Assembly (NCBI RefSeq): GCF_001544875.2
Contig: NZ_FCOA02000020.1
Location: forward strand, 84,521 to 148,520
DNA length: 64,000 bases
From: Caballeronia hypogeia
GTDB taxonomy: Bacteria > Pseudomonadota > Gammaproteobacteria > Burkholderiales > Burkholderiaceae
Direction: 5' to 3'
This document shows, piece after piece, positions 1 through 8,866 of the stretch. Made by a program: the position numbers and the translations under genes. Positions within the stretch are counted from its first letter, which is position 1, and each line of letters begins with the position of its first letter. The notes below the pieces were generated by a model, which did no database searches, was not told where the DNA came from, and worked only from the letters and a program-made list of their open reading frames with translations.

Positions 1-781
1 TGTGATACCAGTATTCCCAACCCACGCCGGCTTCAATCCAGTTTTTCTTGCCAAAAGCTAACTGGCCGATGTCAACCATGATTTTGGGATGCAAGAGCAC
101 CTCAGTTTTCGTCGGTTGCGTATAGTCGTTGCCCTTCGGACCGATCACGCTTAAGAACCCTTGAAGACTCAAAGGAACCGGACCTACAGCAAAGGGTATG
201 TTCCAAGAACTCTCGACGCTGTAGGTCCAGTGAAAGCTTGTCGGACCGAAGTAGCCATCGTTGTTGAACTCCTTATAGGCGCCGACCGACACTTGCCAGT
301 ACCCGACAGGCACCTTCATTTGAAAGCTGGGACCAAACCGAACTGCGAACTCCCCGGAGGCGTAATAGTTATTCTTCGCGTCCCAGTTGAAACCAGAATT
401 GAAACCGATATCTGAGAACGGACCAAAGGTGAACTTGTCCGTTTTGAAAATCTTGTTGAAGCTGAGGTCATTGCGGAACACGAACCACCCTTCGTAGGCA
501 CCTTGAGGTTGGTGACCGGTCGCGTTGGCCGGGTCTTGCCGGTTCGACATCAGCAATTGAGCGTCGAGGAAGTTCGTACCGTACTTGAAGCCGTCCGTAT
601 GGGTGAACTCGATGACGTTCAGCCCGACGTCATTGCCGTTGGGATGGTTAGGGCTCGTTGCCCCCGGCATTTTGAAGTACGGCCCGTACCAGTATGAGAT
701 GGAATCGTCCACCCATTCAAACGCATGTGCTTGTGAGGCAAACATGAGGCCCGCCGCCACTGCCAACAAACTTCTTTTCAT
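1..781 (-). CDS. Tsx-like nucleoside-specific outer-membrane channel (partial, runs off the left edge)
   Basis: The reverse strand from 781 reads a signal peptide (MKRSLLAVAAGLMFASQAHA) followed by FEWVDDSISYWYG and many alternating aromatic/polar strands, as in the Tsx/OmpK channel family of outer-membrane beta-barrels. These channels pass nucleosides or other small ligands into the periplasm. The start is set by TAGGAGA about 7 bases upstream. About 260 residues are visible and the 3' end lies outside the window. The gene is divergent from the oxygenase at 1306 and shares an upstream region that contains the palindrome of the demethylase promoters, so a role in purine or methylxanthine entry is likely. 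Family call is good; substrate is inferred from context. Confidence 0.75.
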   Translation of the reverse strand, partial: MKRSLLAVAAGLMFASQAHAFEWVDDSISYWYGPYFKMPGATSPNHPNGNDVGLNVIEFTHTDGFKYGTNFLDAQLLMSNRQDPANATGHQPQGAYEGWFVFRNDLSFNKIFKTDKFTFGPFSDIGFNSGFNWDAKNNYYASGEFAVRFGPSFQMKVPVGYWQVSVGAYKEFNNDGYFGPTSFHWTYSVESSWNIPFAVGPVPLSLQGFLSVIGPKGNDYTQPTKTEVLLHPKIMVDIGQLAFGKKNWIEAGVGWEYWYH

Positions 782-1305
782 ATAGTTCTCCTAATGTCAG
801 AACGTGGCATCTGTGCTCGATGCCGACCGTGCGCGTGCTTCTATCTTCCTTGCCAGTCCGGTGGCGGTCGGTCCGCTGAGCGGCGGCTGCGACCTATGTG
901 GGGAATAGGCCGGTTGGGGTCAAGGAACTGACTTCACGCCATCGGTACTCACAAAAAGGCTTGACGATTTGGCCTTCTAGTGCGCAAAACTGGTACACCA
1001 GAAGGTATTCCAAAAAAGCCAAACGGCCAAGTGTTTCAAAATCAGTGAAAGCCCTACCGTCGCAGGTTTAACGTTTGACGGGTTCCCGTGACCGATATGC
1101 ACAGTCATAACCAACGCCGTGAAACGCCCTATCGACGCGGCCTCAGTCACTTGAGGACGATTACATCCAGATCGTCCCAAAAGTGAAACGTTGCGTTTCA
1201 CGAATGCCCTTCCGCACCGAAATCTGGAGCGATAGATTGGGACTACCACATGCCTAAGCCGTTTAGTGGTACCCCACATAGAACGTACGCATTGGAACGA
1301 GAATC
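782..1305. other. Divergent intergenic region between Tsx-like gene and oxygenase gene
   Basis: This 524-base gap separates two divergent genes. Apart from the operator-like palindrome at 990-1001, I see no convincing gene. An antisense open frame across 977-1279 has no recognisable product and is not called. Confidence 0.5.
990..1001. promoter_or_regulatory. Operator-like palindrome CTGGTACACCAG
   Basis: The sequence CTGGTACACCAG differs by one base from the perfect palindrome CTGGTATACCAG found upstream of ndmB and ndmC. It lies between the divergent Tsx-like and oxygenase genes. It is probably the binding site of the GntR regulator encoded at 9067. Confidence 0.65.
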
Positions 1306-2283
1306 ATGCTTATCTATCAGCCGCCAACTGCCGCGAAGTTCATCCCGGTCATCGACCTTGAGGGAAGCTTCTCTGAAGACTTAGAGACAAGAAAGAAGGT
1401 CGCATGGGAGGTGCATAAAGCCAGCCGCGATACAGGCTTTTTCTACATTTCGAACCACCGCGTTCCGGAGGAGGTCACAGTCGGACAGCTCGCGCTGGCG
1501 CGCGAGTTCTTCGCGCTTCCAATCGAGGAAAAGCTAAAAATCAACGTCACGAACAGCGCGTCGATGCGCGGCTACGAACGAATGTCGAGCCAAGCTCTAG
1601 ATGACGGTTCGATGCCCGATTTGAAGGAAGGCTTTATGGCAGGTATCGATGGTCTGCAGGCATATGTCACTAAGGGGGCGTACAACAGCAAAAATCAGTA
1701 TCCCGAGTCTATGCCTGCGCTGAGCCACGCGACGGACACTTACCTCCAGACCATGCTTTCGCTAGGACGACATCTCTTGAGCGTCCTCGCACTGTCGTTG
1801 GACCTGCCAGAAGACTACTTCTCTCAAGGCGTGGAGAAGCCGATGATTACCACGCGACTGCTGCACTATCCGCCGCAGGACAAGATCGGCGAAGGGAACC
1901 AGCTTGGCGCTGGTGCGCATACTGATTGGGGGATGTTGACGATGCTGCTTCAGGACGACGTCGGCGGACTGGAGGTCAGAAATGCGGATGGTGAATGGGT
2001 GCGCGCGCCTTACATCCCTGGCACCTTTGTCGTCAATCTGGGCGACATGGTCCCCCTGTTGACGAATGGGCTGTATCACTCGAATATGCACCGCGTGTTG
2101 AATACAGCGTCGGACCGGCACCGCTACTCTGTCCCGACCTTCTTCGACCCGAATTACTTCTACCGTATCGAGCCACTCGCTTCTTGCGAGGCGGCACAGG
2201 ATCGGTCAGCTGGAGAGTGCACGGTAGGGGAACACATTGCAGAGATGTACGCAAAGACCTACGGGAATGCCACCGCGGCGTAG
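1306..2283 (+). CDS. Isopenicillin N synthase-like 2-oxoglutarate/Fe(II)-type oxygenase
   Basis: The 325-residue product has the DIOX_N N-terminal region (VIDLEGSF near residue 16, DTGFFYISNH near residue 45) and the 2OG-Fe(II) core, with the iron ligands in HTDWG near residue 206 and a second His in SNMHRVL near residue 263. Proteins of this family use Fe(II), usually with 2-oxoglutarate, to hydroxylate or oxidise small molecules in the cytoplasm. The substrate is not evident from sequence. The gene has its own promoter region carrying the palindrome of the N-demethylase genes, so it may act on a methylxanthine, xanthine or uric-acid type compound. It is convergent with the LysR gene at 2394. 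Family assignment is firm; function is open. Confidence 0.85.
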   Translation: MLIYQPPTAAKFIPVIDLEGSFSEDLETRKKVAWEVHKASRDTGFFYISNHRVPEEVTVGQLALAREFFALPIEEKLKINVTNSASMRGYERMSSQALDDGSMPDLKEGFMAGIDGLQAYVTKGAYNSKNQYPESMPALSHATDTYLQTMLSLGRHLLSVLALSLDLPEDYFSQGVEKPMITTRLLHYPPQDKIGEGNQLGAGAHTDWGMLTMLLQDDVGGLEVRNADGEWVRAPYIPGTFVVNLGDMVPLLTNGLYHSNMHRVLNTASDRHRYSVPTFFDPNYFYRIEPLASCEAAQDRSAGECTVGEHIAEMYAKTYGNATAA

Positions 2284-2393
2284 GCCACACCGTGCAACAC
2301 GGTCGAGCAGGAAAAGGTCCAAGCTCGGGGCCTTCCTGCTCTGCCGGGGCTTCGTTGAAAACAGAACGAGTCGTTGCGCAGGTGGGTAACGCC

Positions 2394-3356
2394 TCATCCT
2401 GCCGGCAGTTCTGGAAGTATGGTTGCCGAGGATGCGACGTAGTTGTTGAACGTCGGGATGTCCACGACGTTCTGAGCCACGAGATCGATGAAGGTCTTAA
2501 GTTTGTTGCTCCCGTAGCGTTGTCGATGGTAAGCGCAAAAGATTCGTCGCATCTCTGGCTTCCAGTCAGGAAGGACGGGTATCAAGCTACCATGCCGTAT
2601 TTCCGGCTGAACAAAATAGTCGGGCAGTAGAGCAATCCCCATCCCATCGACACAAAACGTCTTCATCACCCAGTAATCATTCGTCTCGATGATGGACCGA
2701 CTGATGTAGGCGCAAGAGGAGTGGTTCGAATGAAGGGTAACTTGGCCCGTATGCTCGGGCTCGCGTAAGGCGATCCGTTCGTAGCGAACCAACTCCTTCG
2801 GCTCCGTAGGCAGTCCCTGTCTCCGCGCATAGACTGGACTGGCGTATAGCCCGTAGCTGAGCCGTCCCACCGGCTTGGCTATGACATTCGGCAAGTCGGG
2901 CGCCTCTGAACAAATGTAGCAATCGGCGTCTTCAACCCGAGGTGATGAAGGGAGCCCAGCGGCATAAAGTTCGCAAACAACGTTGCTGTATTTGGCCAAG
3001 AACTGCCGAGTCACGTGACACACGAAAGTCGTCGTGAAATGATTCTCGGCAAGGATACACAGCCGTCCCTTCATACCACTGCTGAGTTCTTGCACCTCAG
3101 CGCGGGCAAGCTCCAAACGGCCGCCCATCTCCAAGAGTAGCGATTCGCAGCGGATATAAAACGCTTTCCCCGCCTCGGTCGGGACGACTCGCCTCGATGA
3201 ACGCTCGATGAGTTCGACGCCGAGGTCCTCCTCAAGACGCTGGAGATGACGGCTGAGGGTTGACTTCGATATGCCAGTCAACGCCTCGGCCTTAGTGAGG
3301 CTGCACGTTCGCACGATTACCGCAAACGCTTCGATAAGCTTGATATCCAGTGCCAT
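2394..3356 (-). CDS. LysR-family transcriptional regulator
   Basis: The 320-residue product has the LysR N-terminal winged helix-turn-helix (ALTGISKSTLSRHLQRLEEDLGVELIER, residues about 24-51, given in part) and a periplasmic-binding-like effector domain. The arrangement is typical in length and order. It lies between the oxygenase gene and the purine permease gene, on the same strand as the permease, so it may control one or both in response to a purine. The effector cannot be read from sequence. Confidence 0.85.
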   Translation of the reverse strand: MALDIKLIEAFAVIVRTCSLTKAEALTGISKSTLSRHLQRLEEDLGVELIERSSRRVVPTEAGKAFYIRCESLLLEMGGRLELARAEVQELSSGMKGRLCILAENHFTTTFVCHVTRQFLAKYSNVVCELYAAGLPSSPRVEDADCYICSEAPDLPNVIAKPVGRLSYGLYASPVYARRQGLPTEPKELVRYERIALREPEHTGQVTLHSNHSSCAYISRSIIETNDYWVMKTFCVDGMGIALLPDYFVQPEIRHGSLIPVLPDWKPEMRRIFCAYHRQRYGSNKLKTFIDLVAQNVVDIPTFNNYVASSATILPELPAG

Positions 3357-3620
3357 CGACGGTCAGAGCGACAAGCTGCGGACGCCAGCGCCCGCCGGAG
3401 GATCTGCGACGCTGAGCCTAGGGCACGACTTACCTGCCTCTCGTCGCAAATTAGCTCCAGAGTACCAGAACGGATCGACCTCGGCGAGGCGCAGTAGAAC
3501 TTACCCGCTTGCGCCGCGTTTTGTATCTAGCTGCGACTCAGGCCGTCATAAAAAGTAAAGCGGCGCTGCGTTATCTAAAACACGCCGCGCCGCCCCCGCA
3601 CCTTTTGGTGTGCAACCGCT

Positions 3621-4964
3621 CTAGACTTCGAGGTCTCGTGCTGTCTCCAAGGTGAGCCGCGCCGCTTCTTCGTTCGAGCTCAAACCATTCAGGACGACAT
3701 TGAGGACAATGGCCACGACTGCGGTAAGCAGGATGCTGCTGCTCAAAATCGGGGCCAACGCGCTGGGAAGCTTGGCGAAGAGCTTGTCCGAGACCACGGG
3801 AATCATCCCGACGCCGACGCTGATAGCGACAATGTAAAGGTTGTGGGTATGATTAAAGTCCACCTTCGTGAGCGTCTTGATGCCGTTTGAAGCCACCATA
3901 CCAAACATGACAATCCCGGCTCCGCCCAAGACGCACGGTGGAATTGAAGCAACGAGCAGAGACAGCTTTGGGACCAGACCCAGCATCATCAAAATGATGC
4001 CGCCAACAGCGCATACCCAGCGACTCTTCACACCCGTCACGGCAACGAGACCAACGTTCTGAGCGAAAGAGGTGTAGGGAAACGTGTTGAACAGGCCTCC
4101 AATGATGTTGCCGACGCCGTCGGCGCGAAAGCCGCGTGTCAGGGCTTTTTCGTCGATGGGCTTCCCAGTGATTTCACCAATCGCCAAGAACATCCCGGCT
4201 GACTCGACGAAGGTCACTAGCATGACAACACACATCGAAGCTGTCGCCCAGAGATCGAACTTCGGAAGACCAAAGTGAAGCGGCATTACCCATCCAATCC
4301 AAGCTGCATCTTGTAGCCCGGCAAGCGAGACCTGTCCAAGGGGCACTGAAATGGCGAAGCCAAAGACAAGGCCGAGGAGAATCGCAAGATTCGCAAAAAA
4401 CCCGCGCGCAAATTTGACCATGAGCAAGACGAAAAGCAGTACGGCACCGGCGATTCCGAGGTACACCGGATTGCCGAAGTCCGGGCTCCCAAACCCACCA
4501 CCGGACCACGCTGCAGCCACACCCATCAGCGACAGACCGACCATGAGAATCTCCGAACCGGTAACAATCGGCGGAAAGAATCGGAGCAACCTGCCCACGA
4601 GCGGCGCCATGAAGATGCCAAAGATCCCGGCAGCAATGGTGGCGCCGTAAATGCCAAGCAAGCCAAGCTCGGGATTGGACCCGATTGCAAGCATCGGGCC
4701 GAGCGCGGTGAAGGTGACGCCCATCATGATAGGCAATCGGATACCGACGCCCTTGAAGCCAATCGTTTGAATCAACGTGGCTATTCCTCCGGCCATCAAG
4801 TCTGCATTTATCAGAAAGGCTACTTGATCCTTCGGCAGTTTAAGCACAGCGCCAATAATCAGCGGCGTCGCAATCGCGCCCGCATACATAATCAACACGT
4901 GCTGTATGGCCAGGAGGACCAGCTCGCCCAATGGCAACTTCTCATTGCTTTCAGTATCTAACAT
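3621..4964 (-). CDS. NCS2-family purine (xanthine/uric acid) permease
   Basis: The 447-residue protein has about 12-14 hydrophobic segments and NCS2 signatures: ATPLIIGAVL near the N-terminus, the substrate-site region FVESAGMFLAIGEITGK near residue 255, and NTFPYTSFAQNVGLVAVTGV near residue 293. NCS2 carriers import xanthine, uric acid or uracil with protons or sodium across the inner membrane. Length and motifs fit the xanthine/uric-acid branch better than uracil permeases. It lies downstream of the ndmA operon on the same strand, 206 bases after the TIM-barrel gene. It likely imports methylxanthines or their products. Confidence 0.85.
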   Translation of the reverse strand: MLDTESNEKLPLGELVLLAIQHVLIMYAGAIATPLIIGAVLKLPKDQVAFLINADLMAGGIATLIQTIGFKGVGIRLPIMMGVTFTALGPMLAIGSNPELGLLGIYGATIAAGIFGIFMAPLVGRLLRFFPPIVTGSEILMVGLSLMGVAAAWSGGGFGSPDFGNPVYLGIAGAVLLFVLLMVKFARGFFANLAILLGLVFGFAISVPLGQVSLAGLQDAAWIGWVMPLHFGLPKFDLWATASMCVVMLVTFVESAGMFLAIGEITGKPIDEKALTRGFRADGVGNIIGGLFNTFPYTSFAQNVGLVAVTGVKSRWVCAVGGIILMMLGLVPKLSLLVASIPPCVLGGAGIVMFGMVASNGIKTLTKVDFNHTHNLYIVAISVGVGMIPVVSDKLFAKLPSALAPILSSSILLTAVVAIVLNVVLNGLSSNEEAARLTLETARDLEV

Positions 4965-5137
4965 GACTCACTCTCTTGGGCAGATTCAGAGTTCCACCAG
5001 CATTCACGTGTGTGCGTCGTTGATTCACGACGTTGGTTCTAAATCTTTGTGCAAAAGGACACTACGCGCAATAGTGCGGCGATTTGCCGGTAGCAAATCA
5101 CCGCACGCTTAACACTCCTCCACGCGGTTCGACAGGC

Positions 5138-5186
5138 GTGTGCGCAGGGCTAGGAACGGTGTGCGCAGGGCTACGAACGGTGTGCG
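5138..5186. repeat. 21-bp tandem repeat (2.3 copies)
   Basis: The unit starting GTGTGCGCAGGGCTA is present at 5138-5158, again at 5159-5179 with one base changed, and as a 7-base partial copy to 5186. It overlaps the stop codon of the TIM-barrel gene, so the duplication touches the gene's 3' end. Confidence 0.8.
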
Positions 5187-6268
5187 TTTACAAAGGCGTC
5201 CAACGTCTCAGCCTTTTTCTTAGCTTCGTACACCGCTACCCGCTCCGCGTACAACTCGCGAACAAACTTCGCAACCAGGCAACTATCGGCGAACATGTTG
5301 TACTTCCAACCTGTTCCGTAAGCGGCGAGGTTGATGTTATCGATGGTCATGATTTCCATCTTCGAATCGTCGACTTCCAGGTACTGGTCAATGACCTTGC
5401 GAACCAATTCCTTCGTTGTTGCGAGCTTGTGGGCATGCCACTCATCCGTATGCCACTCACCCGGCTTCGGATTCGAAAACGGGTACTGAATGGACCGACC
5501 GGGTCTGTTATACCCCAGACCATCCCATGGGCCGGTTTCGAATGCCCACCAGTTAAGCGGACCGTTGGGTGCCGCCGGTCGGACTTGCGTCCAGACAACC
5601 ATGTTTTGCTTGAGCCATTCATCGGCAAAACTGTCATCGTTGAAAGGATCGAGCTTTCTGATGGACTCTTTGTCACCGCGCATCTGAGACACGGCATGCT
5701 CCACCTCATTCTCGATCTTGAAAATGCAGTGGCTGTAGTCCATACAGAAGTTGAATGGAATGCCTCGGCTCCGTACCATCTCTGCTACTTTCGTAACCCG
5801 GCGAAAGTCCTCCGACCACATGTCGACATGACCTTCATACGAGATAGTGATCCCGTGAAGCTTCGCAAGGTCATACGTGTGTAAGTAAGAGTCGGCCACC
5901 TCCTGGTCAGTCACGTAGTGTCCGTCCGCGTGCTTGGCCCAGACCATAAGGTTGTGAAACTTTGAGCCGACTTCGCGAGCGCGGACCAAGTTCGACTTCA
6001 GCGTTTCTTCGTCCCTGCCTAATACGTAAGTCCAACTGCCCGACAAAACGGGAAGGTTATATTTGTCGCTCGCCTTCAAATACAGCTTCAGTTGGTCATC
6101 ATCTACGGGAATCCGATCCATACCGTCCCACAGACCCGTCTCGTGCAAAAGACGGAACTGTTCTTCGACTGGAAGTTCCTCGGCCAGCCAGTCAGTAACC
6201 GGCTTGTCCATCGATGACGGTTGAACGCCTCGGCCGGCGCACGCCAGCTTGAACATCTTTTTAGTCAT
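5171..6268 (-). CDS. Xylose-isomerase-like TIM-barrel protein (sugar phosphate isomerase/epimerase superfamily)
   Basis: The 365-residue product reads as an AP-endonuclease-2 type TIM barrel: GSWTYVLGRDEET, ISYEGHVDMWS near residue 140 and NFCMDYSHCIF near residue 173 are acid/His-rich strand ends typical of metal sites in this fold. The start is supported by GGGAGATGTA before ATG. It begins 38 bases after ndmA on the same strand and is very likely co-transcribed with it. No step in known N-demethylation needs such an enzyme, so its role is unknown. Possibilities include processing of a ring-opened or ribosylated purine. Fold call is fairly sure, function is not. Confidence 0.7.
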   Translation of the reverse strand: MTKKMFKLACAGRGVQPSSMDKPVTDWLAEELPVEEQFRLLHETGLWDGMDRIPVDDDQLKLYLKASDKYNLPVLSGSWTYVLGRDEETLKSNLVRAREVGSKFHNLMVWAKHADGHYVTDQEVADSYLHTYDLAKLHGITISYEGHVDMWSEDFRRVTKVAEMVRSRGIPFNFCMDYSHCIFKIENEVEHAVSQMRGDKESIRKLDPFNDDSFADEWLKQNMVVWTQVRPAAPNGPLNWWAFETGPWDGLGYNRPGRSIQYPFSNPKPGEWHTDEWHAHKLATTKELVRKVIDQYLEVDDSKMEIMTIDNINLAAYGTGWKYNMFADSCLVAKFVRELYAERVAVYEAKKKAETLDAFVNAHRS

Positions 6269-6306
6269 TACATCTCCCTAGAAGAATCGGAATTCGCTCC
6301 AATGCT

Positions 6307-7377
6307 TTAACGAGCGCGCAAATCCGCGTACTGGCGATCGCTCTCAATTACGGGCTCGTGCAGAGCGGCCTTGAATGCTTCGGCGCCGTCTCGTGCTGCT
6401 TCGCTCAGTTCCCGCATCCACTTCCGGTACTGGACCGAGACCTTGTCAGTAACCACCGGAACCTCGTCGGTTGTCATTTGTGCCGGCCACTGCGATTCAA
6501 TGACCGGCTTGTCTTCTGCGAAGACCACATCGTTGAATGTAATGTGGAGATGGTCTGAATCGTCTGCTTGCTCGCGCGCGAAGATAAGGAAGTTCTTCGT
6601 GTGCGAGTCGTCCAGAGGGCACGAGACGTTAAAGAGCACGTGCAAGGATTTGGTTGAATACTTCTCTACCGCAAGATTGATGGCGAACGGCATGCTGCAG
6701 TGGTAGGTGAACGTTCCAATCGCTGCATGGTTCGGGACATCCATATCCGGAGGCGTATCGTAGACGAAGCGGAACTGACCGTTGACTCGGTCCATCGGCA
6801 CGATGGGCGGCTCGGCGTTGTTCGGGTCGAAAAGCGTACCCGGATGGATGAACGCGAAATGCGAGAAGTCCGTAAAATTCTCCCAGCGCCGCTCGGCGGA
6901 GGCGTCCCACCAGTACGGCTCTTGCACCACAATACGCATCTTCGGGTCTTCGGCCGCGCTGAAGTAGGGAATCTCCGTGCAGTTGAACGATGAATCGAGG
7001 CGAACCCAAATCAAGCCGTACTTTTCCTCGCAATCGAAGGTTTCGACGCGGGCCTTGTTTGGAATGGGACTGTCGGGACAAGCGGGAATCTTCGTGCAAG
7101 CGCCTGCCGTATCGTATTTCCAGCCGTGGTACGGACATTGCAATTCGCCGCCCACAACCTGACCACACGAGAGCTTCGCTGAGCGGTGCGCGCATCGGTC
7201 CCGCATCGCGACATACTTGCCTTCCAGTTTTGCTACCACCAGTTGCTCTCTGAGCAAGGTGACTGCGAGCGGGCCGAAGCTAGAGGGTTTGGCCTTCTCG
7301 AGTTCGGTAACCGTGCACACCGGATGCCAAAAGTGGCGGAGGTACTGGTTATCCTTTATTAGCGGTGCGTATTCCAT
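6307..7377 (-). CDS. ndmA: Methylxanthine N1-demethylase NdmA (Rieske oxygenase)
   Basis: The 356-residue protein carries a Rieske [2Fe-2S] motif (CAHRS...CPYHGW, residues about 43-66) and a mononuclear-iron site in ENFTDFSHFAFIHPG near residue 165 (D-x2-H-x4-H). Overall it resembles the Pseudomonas putida CBB5 NdmA sequence as I remember it. NdmA removes the N1-methyl group of caffeine and theophylline as formaldehyde, using electrons from NdmD. I chose the ATG at 7377 because GGAGACAGGC precedes it; an ATG at 7389 is also possible. The gene is followed by the TIM-barrel gene and preceded by an operator-like palindrome at 7492. Confidence 0.9.
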   Translation of the reverse strand: MEYAPLIKDNQYLRHFWHPVCTVTELEKAKPSSFGPLAVTLLREQLVVAKLEGKYVAMRDRCAHRSAKLSCGQVVGGELQCPYHGWKYDTAGACTKIPACPDSPIPNKARVETFDCEEKYGLIWVRLDSSFNCTEIPYFSAAEDPKMRIVVQEPYWWDASAERRWENFTDFSHFAFIHPGTLFDPNNAEPPIVPMDRVNGQFRFVYDTPPDMDVPNHAAIGTFTYHCSMPFAINLAVEKYSTKSLHVLFNVSCPLDDSHTKNFLIFAREQADDSDHLHITFNDVVFAEDKPVIESQWPAQMTTDEVPVVTDKVSVQYRKWMRELSEAARDGAEAFKAALHEPVIESDRQYADLRAR

Positions 7378-7491
7378 GCCTGTCTCCATCGTTTCTTTGG
7401 GGAACTAAATAACAGACGTTCTTAGGAGAGCCCGCTCTCCTAGCGTCCCTTTAAACTACGACAGCCGTTCTTGGTCTCTTTGATTCATGAA

Positions 7492-7503
7492 CTGGTACAC
7501 CAA
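7492..7503. promoter_or_regulatory. Operator-like site CTGGTACACCAA upstream of ndmA
   Basis: CTGGTACACCAA matches the demethylase palindrome with one changed end base. It lies about 115 bases before the ndmA start on the reverse strand. Confidence 0.6.
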
Positions 7504-7571
7504 AAAGTACGAAAACAATATCGACGTGTCAAGCGCGTCTCGTAGCTGGAAGGGGGAGCGGTGCCCTGCAA

Positions 7572-7608
7572 CTCAGGTAAGCAACTCTGGTAGAAGCGCT
7601 TACCTGAG
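7572..7608. repeat. Inverted repeat, 11-bp arms, in the ndmB-ndmA gap
   Basis: CTCAGGTAAGC at 7572-7582 pairs perfectly with GCTTACCTGAG at 7598-7608 around a 15-base loop. No T-tract follows on either strand, so it is not a standard terminator. It could be an RNA hairpin downstream of ndmB or a protein-binding site. Confidence 0.6.
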
Positions 7609-7717
7609 AGGCTTAGGTACATTCGGTGCTAAAAACTTGCTGCCGCCGTTCTGTCAATCGCGTACTTTGGACGAACGGGACAGCTCGTCCGTGCCTGAGC
7701 AGTAAACAGACGGTCGT

Positions 7718-8794
7718 CTAGCTCGCCGTCTCGTCGATGATGTTGGTGCGCAGGGCCTCCCGGAATGCCTCTTTCCCGTGCGGAGCCGCGAGCGAGAGTT
7801 CGCGATGCCACTTCCGATACTGGATGGAGACCTTGTCGGTCGCGACGGAGATCTCGTTCGCAGAGACTTCGGCAGGCCATTGAGACTCGATGATGGGCTG
7901 GTCTTCCGCCAAAACGCGCTTTTGAAACGCAAGATGCATGTGGTCAGGCTGATTGTCGCGCTCGCGAATGATGACCATGAAGTTGCGGCAAGTCTTTTCG
8001 TCAACCGGACACGCGGTCGTCCACAAGATGAATCGCGAATCGTCGCGCCAAAGCTTTATCTCCAGATTGATGGAATAGGGCATGGTGCATCGATAGGTGA
8101 AGTCACCCATCGGCGCCTCTTCCGGAATGCCCTCCATCTCTCGCGGCGGTGCCAATTTGAACTGCAGCTCGCCGTCTACGCGGTTTACGAGAACCAGCGG
8201 GTGACTTGCAAAAAAGGGGTCGTAGAGCGTCCCCGGATGAACGAACGCGAAGTGCGAAAAGTCGGTGAAATTTTCCCAGCGCCGCTCGGCAACCGTGTTC
8301 CAGATGTAGGAGTCGGCGACAATGACCTGCATGTCAGGGTTGTCCCAATCGCCGAGGAACGGGATCTCGGTGCAGTCGTACGAGTTGTCCAGACGCACCC
8401 AGACCATTTCGTACTTGACTTCGCAGTCGTAGATCTGAATCTTCGCTCGCGGCGGCACTGGCTTGTCGGGGCAGGCGGGAATGGACTTGCATGCGCCTTC
8501 ATTGTCGTACTGCCAACCGTGATAGGGGCATTGGAGCCTGTCTTGGCCGTCGCATTTTGCAATGGTTCCAATGGAAAGCTGTGCAGACCGGTGGGCGCAG
8601 CGGTCCGGCGCCGCTACGATTTTGCCGTTTAGCCTCGCCAATACCAGCTTTTCACCCAGCAGTGTGACCCCCATCGGGCCATGTCCCGAAGGATTTGTGC
8701 GCTCGAATTCGGCCAGCGTACAGACCGGGTGCCAGAAATGGCGAAGATACGACTTGTCTTCCAAAAGAGGCTTGTACTGCTCACGCGCACTCAT
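7718..8794 (-). CDS. ndmB: Methylxanthine N3-demethylase NdmB (Rieske oxygenase)
   Basis: The 358-residue protein has a Rieske motif (CAHRSAQLS...CPYHGW, residues about 50-75) and a mononuclear-iron motif in ENFTDFSHFAFVHPG near residue 169. It is a clear paralog of the neighbouring NdmA and resembles CBB5 NdmB. NdmB removes the N3-methyl group of theobromine and 3-methylxanthine, releasing formaldehyde, with NdmD as electron donor. The ATG at 8794 follows AGGAGCAACG and is preferred over the longer frame, which runs through the promoter. A perfect operator-like palindrome sits about 60 bases upstream. Confidence 0.9.
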   Translation of the reverse strand: MSAREQYKPLLEDKSYLRHFWHPVCTLAEFERTNPSGHGPMGVTLLGEKLVLARLNGKIVAAPDRCAHRSAQLSIGTIAKCDGQDRLQCPYHGWQYDNEGACKSIPACPDKPVPPRAKIQIYDCEVKYEMVWVRLDNSYDCTEIPFLGDWDNPDMQVIVADSYIWNTVAERRWENFTDFSHFAFVHPGTLYDPFFASHPLVLVNRVDGELQFKLAPPREMEGIPEEAPMGDFTYRCTMPYSINLEIKLWRDDSRFILWTTACPVDEKTCRNFMVIIRERDNQPDHMHLAFQKRVLAEDQPIIESQWPAEVSANEISVATDKVSIQYRKWHRELSLAAPHGKEAFREALRTNIIDETAS

Positions 8795-8854
8795 CGTTGC
8801 TCCTGTGGGGTAGGGTGATGCAAATCGTTGTATCTGAGAGACCAAAACACTCAT

Positions 8855-8866
8855 CTGGTATACCAG
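8855..8866. promoter_or_regulatory. Operator-like palindrome CTGGTATACCAG upstream of ndmB
   Basis: This is a perfect 12-bp palindrome located 61 bases upstream of the ndmB start codon and about 200 bases before the divergent GntR gene. The same sequence stands before ndmC. Confidence 0.75.

Larger units (their letters stand above)
7378..7717. other. Intergenic region between ndmA and ndmB
   Basis: This 340-base gap holds the ndmA promoter region with an operator-like site at 7492-7503 and an 11-bp inverted repeat at 7572-7608. I see no gene in it. Confidence 0.5.

Noticed and set aside
2304..2341. Hairpin GAGCAGGAA/TTCCTGCTC between the oxygenase and LysR genes as a terminator
   Set aside because: The stem is good but the loop is long and no T-tract follows on either strand, so I do not call it a terminator.
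7718..8632. Forward frame opposite ndmB (7778-8632)
   Set aside because: The reverse strand encodes a complete NdmB with cofactor motifs; the forward frame has none.
6307..8794. Glycine betaine, carnitine or stachydrine demethylases
   Set aside because: The adjacent ndmC, ndmD and ndmE genes, the purine permease and the close resemblance to NdmA and NdmB favour methylxanthines.
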